Shown: positions 9,759 to 17,849 of the stretch, in pieces | How the letters are laid out: every line of letters starts with the position of its first letter | Numbering within the stretch: position 1 is the first letter of the stretch | NCBI RefSeq assembly: GCF_001189295.1 | Contig: NZ_CP012159.1 | Coordinates: 9,346,501-9,410,500, forward strand | Direction: 5' to 3' | Source: Chondromyces crocatus | Lineage (GTDB): Bacteria > Myxococcota_A > Polyangia > Polyangiales > Polyangiaceae | DNA: 64,000 nucleotides | The notes under the pieces: generated by a model | The model's database searches: none | What the model saw: only the letters and a program-made list of their open reading frames with translations | Told to the model about the DNA's origin: nothing | Program-made: the position numbers and the translations under genes

Positions 9759-10970
9759 TCAAGGAGCCTGCGGTAGCGTCTGCAGCTCCACCTCGACCGT
9801 GCGGCGCTGCCGCCCGCGGACCACGTCGACCTTCGCTTTGTCACCTGGCTTCCGACCGTCGAGCGCATTGTAGAGGCCGTCGTAGTCCTCCACGGCCGTC
9901 CCATCGATCCCCACGATCACATCGCCGAGCGAGAGACCCCGGTCCGTCTCGGTGAGGCCGCTGAGCCCCGCCTTCTCCGCGGCGCCGCCTGGCATCACCG
10001 CCGTCACGATCACCCCCCGCATCCGGAGGCGCCGCTCCAGGCGCTGCGCCGGATCGAGGTGGATCCCGAGTCCGACTTGCTCCACCCGCCCCGTCTTCAC
10101 GAGCTGCGGCACGATGCGCGCGATCGTCGTGGAGGGCACGGCGAACCCGATGCCCGCCGAGCTCCCGCTCTTCGAGAAGATCATCGTGTTCATGCCGATG
10201 AGCTGCCCGCTGGAGTCGAGCAGCGGCCCCCCCGAGTTCCCCGGGTTGATCGCCGCGTCGGTCTGGATCATGTCGCGGATGGTCACGCCCCCGATGCCGT
10301 CCACTTGCCGACCGATGGCGCTGATCACCCCGGTCGTCAGCGTGTGATCGAGGCCGAACGGGTTCCCGATGGCGATCGTCTTCTGACCGACCTCCAGCGG
10401 CTCGCGCGTCGGCGCCACCTTGATCGGCTTCAGCTCCTCGCGCGGCGCCTCGATCTTGAGCACCGCGATGTCCTTCCGCGGCTCGGCACCGACCACCCGC
10501 GCGGCAAAGGGCTTGTCCCCCTGCAGGGTGACCGTCAGCGCCTGGGCGCCCTCGATCACGTGGTAGTTCGTGACGATGTGGCCATCCTGGTCCCACACGA
10601 AGCCCGAGCCTGAACCGGCCGGAACATCGACCGCCGTCCCCGAGAAGCGATCGAGCACCTGACGCTTCTGGGTGACGAAGACGGTGGACGCGGCCACCTC
10701 ACGGAAGACGCTGATCGTGTTGCGCTCATCCTCGATCCGCGCCCCGGGTGAAGGCGGCGGCACGGGCGGGACATCGACGACGGCCGAGGAAGAAGCCGGA
10801 GGCGTCGCGACCCCCGGCACGCCCGGCGCTCCAGACGGGATCGGGGAGTCGGGGCCGACCGAGGCCGACGAGCTCTCGGTGTCCACGTCGATCTTGCAGG
10901 CCGGTGCGATCCCCACGAAAAGAAGGAGGGCCGCGCCCCGGAGCAGGGGAACGAAGGCATCGTGCGACAT
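9759..10970 (-). CDS. HtrA/DegP-like serine protease, lipoprotein form
   Basis: 403 residues from ATG 10970. The signal sequence ends IAPACKID, giving a possible lipid-modified Cys25, followed by a Pro/Ser linker of about 55 residues. The trypsin-like protease domain has the triad His137 (TNYHVIEG), Asp167 (RKDIAVLKI) and Ser246 (NPGNSGGPLL). One PDZ domain follows (about 300-395: GVIVTAVMPGGAAEKAGL, LGDVIVGIDGTAVEDYDGLY). HtrA proteins degrade or sense misfolded envelope proteins. A single PDZ resembles DegS or HhoB more than DegP. A lipid anchor is uncommon for the family; the lipobox (APAC) is not ideal, so anchoring is inferred. Confidence 0.93.
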   Translation of the reverse strand: MSHDAFVPLLRGAALLLFVGIAPACKIDVDTESSSASVGPDSPIPSGAPGVPGVATPPASSSAVVDVPPVPPPSPGARIEDERNTISVFREVAASTVFVTQKRQVLDRFSGTAVDVPAGSGSGFVWDQDGHIVTNYHVIEGAQALTVTLQGDKPFAARVVGAEPRKDIAVLKIEAPREELKPIKVAPTREPLEVGQKTIAIGNPFGLDHTLTTGVISAIGRQVDGIGGVTIRDMIQTDAAINPGNSGGPLLDSSGQLIGMNTMIFSKSGSSAGIGFAVPSTTIARIVPQLVKTGRVEQVGLGIHLDPAQRLERRLRMRGVIVTAVMPGGAAEKAGLSGLTETDRGLSLGDVIVGIDGTAVEDYDGLYNALDGRKPGDKAKVDVVRGRQRRTVEVELQTLPQAP

Positions 10971-11606
10971 CGCGGCCCATCCTAGGACGAGTCCCTGAAT
11001 CCGCAACCGGCTGAGCGTACGCGCCAGCACAGGGGGAAAGTCTCCCTGCTCGACCTTGCTTGCCCCGACACGCCCCCTGCGAGTGCTTTCGGCGAGACGC
11101 CTCCGAGCGCACAGGAAGCTCGCGTGGACACGGGTCGGTCACGTTCAGGCACGCGCCCGACGGCATCGCTCGCTCCCAGGCATCAAGGATGACGCGATGC
11201 CGATGGCGCTTGGCTGTACGGGTGGCGCGAGGCTGTACGCGAAGCGATACGAGGCTGTAGAGCCGCGCGTTTTGGGCTCGGGGAGACGCTCGTGAGGCTT
11301 CACTCCGTTTAGTTGACCCCAGCAGCAGACCTTGATACCCGAACGACTCGATGGGCAGACCGTGGGCGGATCGACACGGACGGCGCACTTCCCCGAACCA
11401 AGGGACAGTGCCCGGGGGGCTCACCAATTCCCCTGAGATCCCGTGATCCTTGCGCTCCAGACCGAGGTCGGAGGGCGTGACGGTCGGGCCCTGACGAAGC
11501 GATGGTTTGATTCTTGCGGACACCCTGATGGCGAGCGGCAGTGCTGCTCCAGGCCGGTGGTGTCGGCGTGGCATTGGAGTTCGTACGTGGGGGCGTCGGA
11601 GGTTTG
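10971..11606. other. 636-bp divergent intergenic region
   Basis: It separates the minus-strand protease from plus-strand ddl and must hold both promoters. I see no convincing gene. A small cluster of three GGCTGTA words spaced about 20 bp apart lies near 11210-11260. The block just before ddl contains the strong GGAGGT ribosome site. Confidence 0.5.
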
Positions 11607-12650
11607 ATGATCAAGCACCAGATCCGCAGGCGCGTGGGCGTGGTGATGGGCGGCTCGTCCGGGGAGCGCGAGGTTTCGCTGCGCTCCGGGGCTGCCATCG
11701 CCGAGGCGCTCGAAGCGCGTGGCCACGAGGTCGTCAGGATCACCCTGGGAGACGACCTGGGCCCCGAGCTGCTCACGACCTTGCGGCGCTCCCGCATCGA
11801 GGTCGCCTTCCTGGCTCTCCACGGGCGGCTCGGTGAAGACGGCTGCGTCCAGGGCCTGCTGGAGCTGGCGCGCATCCCCTACACGGGCTCCAGCGTGCTC
11901 ACCAGCGCCCTCGCCATGGACAAGCTCAAGGCGAAGGAGATGTTCCGGCTCCACAACGTGCCGACCCCTCCGTACTACACGGTCCACGCGAGCGACGACC
12001 GGACCGACCTCGAGTCCCTCCACGGCTCCTTCGGGTTCCCGGTGATCGTGAAGCCGCGCGGCGAGGGCTCCAGCCTCGGCCTGACCAAGGTCACCTCCTT
12101 CGAGGAGCTCGCCCCCGCCCTGGAGAAGGCCTTCGAGTTCGACGACGCCGCCATCATCGAGCGCTTCGTCTCCGGCATGGAGGTCAACGTCGGCATCCTC
12201 GACGGCAAGGTCCTCGGCGCCATCGAGATCGCCCCGAAGAACGGCCTCTACGACTACGAAGCGAAGTACACCCCCGGCATGACCGAGTACTTCATGCCGG
12301 CCCGCCTCCCGCAGGCGCGCTACCGCGGCGTGCTCAACCTGGCGGAGCGCGCGGCACGCGCCCTCGGGTGCAGCGGCGCAGTCCGCGTGGACCTGCTCGT
12401 GACCAGCGGCGAGAACGAGTACGTGCTCGAGGTCAACACCCTGCCCGGGATGACCCAGACCAGCCTCCTCCCGAAGATCGCCGCCTCCGCGGGCATCGAC
12501 TTCGGCGCCCTGTGCGAGACCATCCTGGAGAGCGCGCGCCTCCACCAGCCCACCCGCCGCCGCGCGCCAGCCGCCAGCGAGGTCCGCCTCCACGAGCGCG
12601 TCCCCCAGCGCTCGAAGAAGGACCTGCGCCTCGTCAAGACCGCCGGCTGA
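11607..12650 (+). CDS. ddl: D-alanine--D-alanine ligase
   Basis: 347 residues from ATG 11607, preceded by GGAGGT at ideal distance. An N-terminal VGVVMGGSSGEREVSLRSG is the Ddl signature, with FLALHGRLGEDGCVQGLLE and PYTGSSVLTSALAMDK. The ATP-grasp core has FPVIVKPRGEGSSLGLTKV, IIERFVSGMEVNVGIL, ALGCSGAVRVDLLV and the metal/D-Ala motif LEVNTLPGMTQTSLLPK. It makes the D-Ala-D-Ala dipeptide for peptidoglycan in the cytosol. About 30 basic C-terminal residues extend past the usual end. A GTG at 11541 in the same frame is possible but less likely. Confidence 0.96.
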   Translation: MIKHQIRRRVGVVMGGSSGEREVSLRSGAAIAEALEARGHEVVRITLGDDLGPELLTTLRRSRIEVAFLALHGRLGEDGCVQGLLELARIPYTGSSVLTSALAMDKLKAKEMFRLHNVPTPPYYTVHASDDRTDLESLHGSFGFPVIVKPRGEGSSLGLTKVTSFEELAPALEKAFEFDDAAIIERFVSGMEVNVGILDGKVLGAIEIAPKNGLYDYEAKYTPGMTEYFMPARLPQARYRGVLNLAERAARALGCSGAVRVDLLVTSGENEYVLEVNTLPGMTQTSLLPKIAASAGIDFGALCETILESARLHQPTRRRAPAASEVRLHERVPQRSKKDLRLVKTAG

Positions 12651-12860
12651 GCTCCTCGCCCGGCCAGGTCCCCGTCGCACCAGGCGACGACCTCTCCCCT
12701 TCCCTGCAACGCAGTCCCCCAGCTCCTCCGGATCAGCACACTCGCCCTTCGAGAGGGTGCTCCGACAGCGCGCGTTCGCTCACTTCGTGACATCGTACCC
12801 AGGCCTGCTGGACCGGACGGTGAGCCGCCCCGGACCCAGCCCCACGTGTCGCGAGGTCTC

Positions 12861-14597
12861 ATGCAGCGTTTCGGTCTCCCCGTTCTCGGCTCCCTCCTGC
12901 TGGTCTCCACGCTCGCCTGCGGCAGCAACGACGACGAGCACAACCCCCCTCCGAACGATGGCGATGGCGGCGCTGGCGGCGCCCCCGTGGCCGACGAGGT
13001 CACGCGCACCTCCTGGCGAGACGAGAGCGGCCTCGTCCAGGTGCTCCTCACCACCACCCTCCACCCGGATGGAACGCGCACGCTGCACGGAGAGACCGTG
13101 CTCGATCTCTCGCGGCAGTACCTCGGCGAGACCGCCCACGTGACGCTCGTCGAAGACGTCGTGCTCGCAGCGGATGGTCGCCTCGTCACCGCCGACCTGC
13201 GCCGCCGGGCCGCGATGGCGGCCAAGATCTTCGAGCATCGCCTCGAAGCCGACGCGCGTGCGGGGACACTCGTGGCCACGCGCTCCAGCGGTCGTGTCGA
13301 GCTCGACCTCGACACCGATCCTGCCTGGCTCGTCACCTTCCTCCCGTTCTCGCCCCTCGTCCCGTTCTCCGCTCCCTCGGGCGTCGCTTGCGCCACGATG
13401 GAGGGCGCCGTGCGGGCCTCCGCCGAGGTGATGTTCCTCGACGCCAACCCGATGGGGAGTCTCCCCCTCCTCCTCCAGGGCGCAGGCGACGGCGAGCACC
13501 CGAGTTCGCTCCGGCTGATGGATAATCTCTGCGGCTACGACCCCTCGAACGGCACCGTGCGCACCCTCGCCAGCAATGTGCTCGGCGAGCTGCGTGCCGA
13601 CAGCGACGCCCCCGCGCACCTCGTCCCGGCCCTCGACATCAATCGAGGTGACCCCGTGATCGCGCGCCAGCAATGCGACGCCCCCGCACGCTTCGAGACC
13701 TTCGAAATCCTGGCCGACGACGGCTCGACCCTCGCTGGCCAGATCGATCTCCCGCCCGGCACCGGCCCGTTCCCCGTGGTCTCCTTCCACGCCGGCTCGG
13801 GCGGCATCGAGCGGACCGGCAACTACTTCGGCGTCCCCCAGTGGACCTGCCTCGCCCAGGCCCTCGTCGACGCAGGCATCGCCGTCGTTCGCTACGACGA
13901 TCCCGGCCACGGCGAGAGCCCCGGGGACTTCGCCGCCCTGAGCTACGAGGATCGCGATGCGCACGCCCTCGCGGTGAGCCGCTACGCCGCCGCCCACCCG
14001 CTCGTGCGCACCGACGCCGTCTTCGCCCTCGGTCACAGCGAAGGTGGCAACCACGTGTCCCGCGCCGCCCTCGCCCAGCCCGAGCTGCGCGGCCTCATCC
14101 AGGTCGCCGGCGTCGCGATGACGGGCGCCGAGATCGTCGAGATCCAGGCGGGTCGCCCTTACGAGAACGCTGGCTACTCCCAGCAGCTCGTGAACGCGCT
14201 CGAACAGCAGGTCCGGGTCACCATGAATGCCATCCGCGACGGCTCCCTCCCGGACGACCAGCTCCCAGCGGGCACCTCGCGCGCCTTCTGGGTGCAGTTC
14301 CTCGACGCGGACGGCGTGGCCGACGCCGTCGCCGCCGCCCGACCGACGCTCGTCCTGCAAGGCGTCGCCGACTGGCAGGTGCCACCCAGGAACGCCGACC
14401 TCTTCGAGGACGCCCTCAACGCCGCGGGCGTCGACGTGCAGGTGGAGCGCTACCCGTACCTCGGCCACATGATGACCCCCAACACGCCTGGCTTCGAAGG
14501 CATCGGTGAGGAGTATGGCCTGCCCCTCACCTTCGCCCCCGAGGTGGTGGAACACATCGTCACCTGGGTCACTGCGCAAGCCAGCGTGAGCAACTGA
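12861..14597 (+). CDS. Alpha/beta-hydrolase lipoprotein
   Basis: 578 residues from ATG 12861 (GAGGTCTC upstream). The signal peptide ends in STLACG, with Cys20 as the likely lipidated residue, followed by an Asp/Asn/Gly linker. The first 270 residues have no domain I recognise. The C-terminal half is an alpha/beta hydrolase: oxyanion region SFHAGSGGIERTG, VVRYDDPGHGES, nucleophile elbow LGHSEGGNH, a late Asp in LQGVADWQVP and His in YLGHMM. Likely an exported esterase or peptidase of the S9/dienelactone-hydrolase type; the substrate is unknown. It converges on yggT. Confidence 0.85.
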   Translation: MQRFGLPVLGSLLLVSTLACGSNDDEHNPPPNDGDGGAGGAPVADEVTRTSWRDESGLVQVLLTTTLHPDGTRTLHGETVLDLSRQYLGETAHVTLVEDVVLAADGRLVTADLRRRAAMAAKIFEHRLEADARAGTLVATRSSGRVELDLDTDPAWLVTFLPFSPLVPFSAPSGVACATMEGAVRASAEVMFLDANPMGSLPLLLQGAGDGEHPSSLRLMDNLCGYDPSNGTVRTLASNVLGELRADSDAPAHLVPALDINRGDPVIARQQCDAPARFETFEILADDGSTLAGQIDLPPGTGPFPVVSFHAGSGGIERTGNYFGVPQWTCLAQALVDAGIAVVRYDDPGHGESPGDFAALSYEDRDAHALAVSRYAAAHPLVRTDAVFALGHSEGGNHVSRAALAQPELRGLIQVAGVAMTGAEIVEIQAGRPYENAGYSQQLVNALEQQVRVTMNAIRDGSLPDDQLPAGTSRAFWVQFLDADGVADAVAAARPTLVLQGVADWQVPPRNADLFEDALNAAGVDVQVERYPYLGHMMTPNTPGFEGIGEEYGLPLTFAPEVVEHIVTWVTAQASVSN

Positions 14598-14605
14598 AAC
14601 GCCGA

Positions 14606-14632
14606 ACGGCGCACGTCAACACGGTGCGCCGT
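14606..14632. terminator. Terminator hairpin between convergent genes
   Basis: Perfect 9-bp arms (ACGGCGCAC / GTGCGCCGT) around a 9-base loop begin 9 bp after the hydrolase stop. No U tract is present. A second hairpin with 8-bp arms (GACGGCGC 14652-14659 / GCGCCGTC 14673-14680) follows on the yggT side, so the pair could serve both convergent genes. Confidence 0.65.
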
Positions 14633-14703
14633 CGTTGGTCCCGTGACGCTGGACGGCGCCCGTCCGCATGGAGCGCCGTCACGTCCTCCGTCGTCTCCTC
14701 GGG

Positions 14704-14946
14704 TCAGTGGATGACGCGGCTCAACAGCGACAGACCCAGGATGACGATCGCTGGCGTCCAGTCGATCGGGCCCGGGATACGGCGCGCGAGCGGTCGGACG
14801 AGCTGGAACAAGGGCTCGGTCACGGTGTGCAGCGCCTTCATGAACGGTTTGTCGGGGTCGGCACCGAGCCAGCTACCGACCACCCGACCGAGGACCGCAA
14901 GCTCGATGACCCAGAGGGCGAACGAGACCAGACCGAGGATACCCAT
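14704..14946 (-). CDS. YggT family membrane protein
   Basis: 80 residues with two hydrophobic helices (ILGLVSFALWVIELAVLGRVV and TPAIVILGLSLLSRVI). Between them is the YggT core of PFMKALHTVTEPLFQLVRPL followed by RRIPGPIDWTP. E. coli YggT has two such units; this is a single-unit form, as in many bacteria. Inner membrane; linked elsewhere to septation or osmotic stress, but not established here. Its upstream region contains the 42-bp repeat array. Confidence 0.9.
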   Translation of the reverse strand: MGILGLVSFALWVIELAVLGRVVGSWLGADPDKPFMKALHTVTEPLFQLVRPLARRIPGPIDWTPAIVILGLSLLSRVIH

Positions 14947-14997
14947 ACCCTCAGGCTAACGTCGCTCGGGCAAGCCGCAAGGCCTGCCGGGACGGTC

Positions 14998-15400
14998 GAG
15001 CCCCCCTGGCGTCCGTTGACGCCCTCCTTCCGACCGCTCCGAATCCCCCCTGCATTCCGGAGACATCGCGCCTCCGCGTCAGAATGGGTCGGTTCGCCAC
15101 TACCTCCTCCTTCTCATCTGCTCCGAATGTGACCGGCACTGGAGGTGGGACGGAATCGCGGTTGCAGAATGCCCCCGTCAACGAACGCCGGGGGGATTCG
15201 GACCGGTCAGAATGCCTCCGTCATCGCCCCTCCGCTGGGGATCCCACCGTCAGAATGCCTCCGTCATCCGCTGTGGGAGGAATTCCGGCCTCTGAATCCC
15301 CCCAGCATCCATCCAGGGAGCGCTTCAGCCGGTCGGAATGGGTCCGGCATCGAGGGCTCGGCACCCTCCCTTCGCCCGAAAGGTGTCTGCATCGGTCGAG
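14998..15400. repeat. Degenerate 42-bp tandem repeat array, about 10 units
   Basis: An anchor GAAT (GAGC or GAAA at the ends) recurs at 14998, 15041, 15082, 15125, 15167, 15210, 15253, 15294, 15336 and 15378: intervals 41-43 bp, mean 42. The best conserved core is GAATGCCTCCGTCATC, identical in the units at 15210 and 15253. The rest of each unit is poorly conserved. It fills the gap between yggT (leftward) and the ankyrin gene (rightward). The interval varies by 1 bp, so no reading frame is kept and it is not coding. Confidence 0.85.
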
Positions 15401-15401
15401 G

Positions 15402-15513
15402 GGGACACTCGACGTGCCGGCAACCCTGGCGCTGGTGGGAAACACGGGCTCGCCGGCGCGGCGAAGAGGGACACTCGACATGCGACGCGCCGGTGAACCT
15501 GGCGCAGGTGGGC
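15402..15513. repeat. Imperfect direct duplication with GGGACACTCGAC
   Basis: GGGACACTCGAC occurs at 15402-15413 and 15468-15479. Each is followed by a GCCGG..ACCTGGCGC.GGTGGG-like segment (near 15416 and 15489). It directly adjoins the 42-bp array and completes the non-coding spacer before the ankyrin gene; no gene is seen. Confidence 0.6.
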
Positions 15514-15625
15514 CTTCACTCCCTGGCGCTGGCAGGGAGGCGCTGAGCTGAGCGGGATGGCCTGACGAGAGCGGCTTCCGAGTTGGCACACGGCGATCGA
15601 GGAGGTCTACCCTCGGGCCCCAGAG

Positions 15626-16561
15626 ATGCAGAGACTCGAAGCCGCGAAGTCCGATCGCTCGCGTTGCCGGCACTGCAAGAAAAAGATCGCTCACGGTGAG
15701 CTGCGCTTCGGCGTCGACGAGCAGCTCGCCGAGAAGAGCCACCAGGTCACGCACTGGTTTCACCTCGGGTGCGGAGCGCAGAGCCACCCGGCCCTCCTTC
15801 ACGAGGCGCTCGAGACCACCACGATCCCGATCCCCGACGCGGCAGCGCTGCTGGAACGGACCGCGAACGCGCCGCCTCCGAGCCCCCCCGTGGATCTCGA
15901 GGGGTGGTGGTCGGCCGTCCGGGAGGGTGATCTCGAGGGTGTCCGCACGTTGCTGGCGTCAGCCATCGACGTGAACGCGCGCACGGCGGACCGCTACACC
16001 GCGCTCCATCTGGCCGCCATGTACGTTCACCCGAAGCTCGTGCAGGCGCTCGTCGCTCAGGGCGCCGACGTGCGAGCACGAGGAGGGATCGAGGAAGACG
16101 CGAAGCAGACCCCGTTGCACATCGCGGTCTCCAGGCGACGCCCGATCCCAGAGGCGCACGCTTGCGTCACGCTGCTGCTCGACGCCGGCGCCGACCCGAA
16201 CGCGCGCGACGCGATGGGCCGGGCCCCCATCCATCTCGCGACGACCCTGGAGACCCTCCAGAGCCTCCTTGGCGCGGGCGCCGATCCCGACGCGCCACCT
16301 CCCCACCGGCGTGGCTGGGGCACCCGCCTCCATCACGCGGCCCTGGACGGCGACATCGCAGCGGTCGACGCGCTCCTCTCGGCAGGCGCGAATCCGGCGC
16401 TCCAGACGCTCGTCGAGCAAGCCGCAGCGTCAGGCCTCGGTCGACCGAGGATCCCCGCTGGCTCCACGGCGCTCGACATCGCCCGCGCCTCTGGTCACGA
16501 AGCGGTCGCTAGGCGCATCGAGCAAGCGCTCCCCCAGTCGGCGAGCACAGAAATCCCGTGA
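15626..16561 (+). CDS. PARP-type zinc finger and ankyrin-repeat protein
   Basis: 311 residues. Residues 5-49 match the PARP zinc finger: EAAKSDRSRCRHC, then Cys14, Cys17, His46 and Cys49 in the spacing C-x2-C-x28-H-x2-C, with the family's HWFHLGC ending. After a Pro-rich linker (about 80-90) come ankyrin repeats from about 92 on, with phrases such as DRYTALHLAAMYVHPKLVQALVAQGADV, TPLHIAV, LLLDAGADPNARD and LLSAGANP. No catalytic domain is present. In eukaryotes this finger binds DNA breaks; here a DNA- or protein-binding adaptor is an inference. Its stop overlaps a GTG of the next gene. Cytoplasmic, with no signal peptide. Confidence 0.88.
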   Translation: MQRLEAAKSDRSRCRHCKKKIAHGELRFGVDEQLAEKSHQVTHWFHLGCGAQSHPALLHEALETTTIPIPDAAALLERTANAPPPSPPVDLEGWWSAVREGDLEGVRTLLASAIDVNARTADRYTALHLAAMYVHPKLVQALVAQGADVRARGGIEEDAKQTPLHIAVSRRRPIPEAHACVTLLLDAGADPNARDAMGRAPIHLATTLETLQSLLGAGADPDAPPPHRRGWGTRLHHAALDGDIAAVDALLSAGANPALQTLVEQAAASGLGRPRIPAGSTALDIARASGHEAVARRIEQALPQSASTEIP

Positions 16562-16578
16562 CCGTAACGAGGTGTCGC

Positions 16579-17016
16579 ATGAAACGTGGGTCCCCTGCGC
16601 TGCTGTTGGTCGGCCTGTTCCTCGTCAGCGCGAGCTGTGCTCGCCAGCCCCCTCCGCAGGCCGCCCCCCCGGCGCCCGTCGCCCCGCCAGCGCCAGACGG
16701 TTTTCGCGTCCACGCCGTCTTCCGACCCGACCAAGCGCTCGTCGAGGGCATGCGCGTCACGGTCTCCGGTGTCGCCGTGGGCAAGGTGGAGCGGCTCGAA
16801 CGAACGAGTGCAGGTACCCGCGCGTTTCTCGTCCTCCAGCCTGGGATCGAGCTCTACGAAGACGCGACGGTCTCGGTGCACGCCGCCTCCCTGCTGGGCG
16901 ATCAGTACATCGAGCTGGAGCTGGGGACGCCGGAGACGATCACCGCCGACACTGGCGAGAAGAAGCCCAGCGCGAAGGTCGGCGAGAACCAGGAAGTCCA
17001 CACGCGCGACGAGTGA
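16579..17016 (+). CDS. MlaD-like (MCE domain) lipoprotein
   Basis: 145 residues from ATG 16579 (GAGGTGTCGC before it). The signal peptide ends VSASCAR with Cys20 as probable lipid site, followed by a Pro/Ala linker. The rest is one MCE/MlaD domain: FRPDQALVEGMRVTVSGVAVGKVERL, FLVLQPGIELYEDATVSVHAASLLGDQYIELELG. MCE proteins form rings that move phospholipids between membranes, usually beside an ABC permease and ATPase. Neither is nearby. This is therefore a lone, short, lipid-anchored MCE protein. A GTG at 16558 overlapping the upstream stop is a less likely start. Confidence 0.82.
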   Translation: MKRGSPALLLVGLFLVSASCARQPPPQAAPPAPVAPPAPDGFRVHAVFRPDQALVEGMRVTVSGVAVGKVERLERTSAGTRAFLVLQPGIELYEDATVSVHAASLLGDQYIELELGTPETITADTGEKKPSAKVGENQEVHTRDE

Positions 17017-17248
17017 GCAGCACGCGCCACCCGCGTTCCAGGGCTCACACCGTCGGTGGCCCTTGCATGGGACCGTCGTCCCCGAGCGAACACTCGTCCA
17101 GGGACAGGTGAGAAGCTTACCTCGCTGGAGCGCAATGCCGAGATGCTCGGCGCTTCGCAGGCTCTCTGCGGGTTGCGAATCCGGAAGCAGTCCCTAGGAT
17201 GCGCACCGTGAGAGACAGGCTCCCTCGCATGACAGGAGAGAGATCGGG

Positions 17249-17713
17249 ATGCTGAAGGAAGGCGACAAGGCACCGGCATTTTCGCTCGCGAGCGATGCCG
17301 GTGAGACCCTCGGGCTCGACGACTTCAAGGGCCGCACGCTGGTCGTGTTCTTCTATCCGAAGGACAACACGCCAGGCTGCACCAAGGAGGCGCTCGGGTT
17401 CTCGGAGGCGCTCGCGCGCTTCAGCGAGGCGGGGGCCGAGGTGGTGGGCATCTCGAAGGACTCGGTGAAGAGCCACGGCTCGTTCCGGGCCAAGCACGGG
17501 CTGAAGGTCACGCTGCTCAGCGACCCCGAGCTGGTCGCGCACAAGGCGTTCGGCGCCTGGGGCGAGAAGACGATGTACGGGAAGAAGATCCTGGGCACGA
17601 TCCGCAGCACGTTCGTGATCGATGGCCAGGGGACGGTGATCAAGGCCTTCCCGAGCGTGAAGGTCGACGGTCACGTCGAGGCGGTGCTCTCGGCCGTCCG
17701 CGCTTCACGCTAG
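17249..17713 (+). CDS. bcp: Thioredoxin-dependent thiol peroxidase (Bcp/PrxQ)
   Basis: 154 residues with GGAGAGAG before the ATG. It has the PrxQ signature FFYPKDNTPGCTKEALGF, with peroxidatic Cys44. Position 49, where E. coli-type Bcp has the resolving Cys, is Leu, so this appears to be a one-Cys form. Other typical phrases are VVGISKDSVKSHGSFRAKHGL, LLSDPELVAHKAFGAWGEKTMYGKK and RSTFVIDGQGTV. It reduces peroxides in the cytosol. It stands alone on its strand. Confidence 0.94.
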   Translation: MLKEGDKAPAFSLASDAGETLGLDDFKGRTLVVFFYPKDNTPGCTKEALGFSEALARFSEAGAEVVGISKDSVKSHGSFRAKHGLKVTLLSDPELVAHKAFGAWGEKTMYGKKILGTIRSTFVIDGQGTVIKAFPSVKVDGHVEAVLSAVRASR

Positions 17714-17849
17714 CGATCCTCGAAGAGCTGGAGAGCCGCCGCGCCTTGCGTCCTGGGTCCTTGCGCCCCTTGGATGCGCTCCCTGGAGACGCGAGGTCCT
17801 GGGCGAGCGGCTTCCGACGGGGGCACGCTGGTTGCAGCGGCGCCGGCGG

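Noticed and set aside
9650-9904. Short minus-strand frame ending HGFACDTCAAA
   Set aside because: The CxxC looked zinc-finger-like, but most of the frame overlaps the HtrA C-terminus out of frame and nothing else supports it.
11309-11875. Minus-strand open frame overlapping the ddl start
   Set aside because: It is antisense to the clear Ddl N-terminus, Ser/Arg/Pro-rich, and has no motif.
14998-15400. CRISPR array
   Set aside because: Units are degenerate and only about 16 bp is shared, there is no constant repeat with unique spacers, and no cas genes are near.
15145-15546. Possible small gene in the repeat region before the ankyrin gene
   Set aside because: Open frames here follow the repeat, break phase at 41 and 43-bp steps, and lack protein-like composition.
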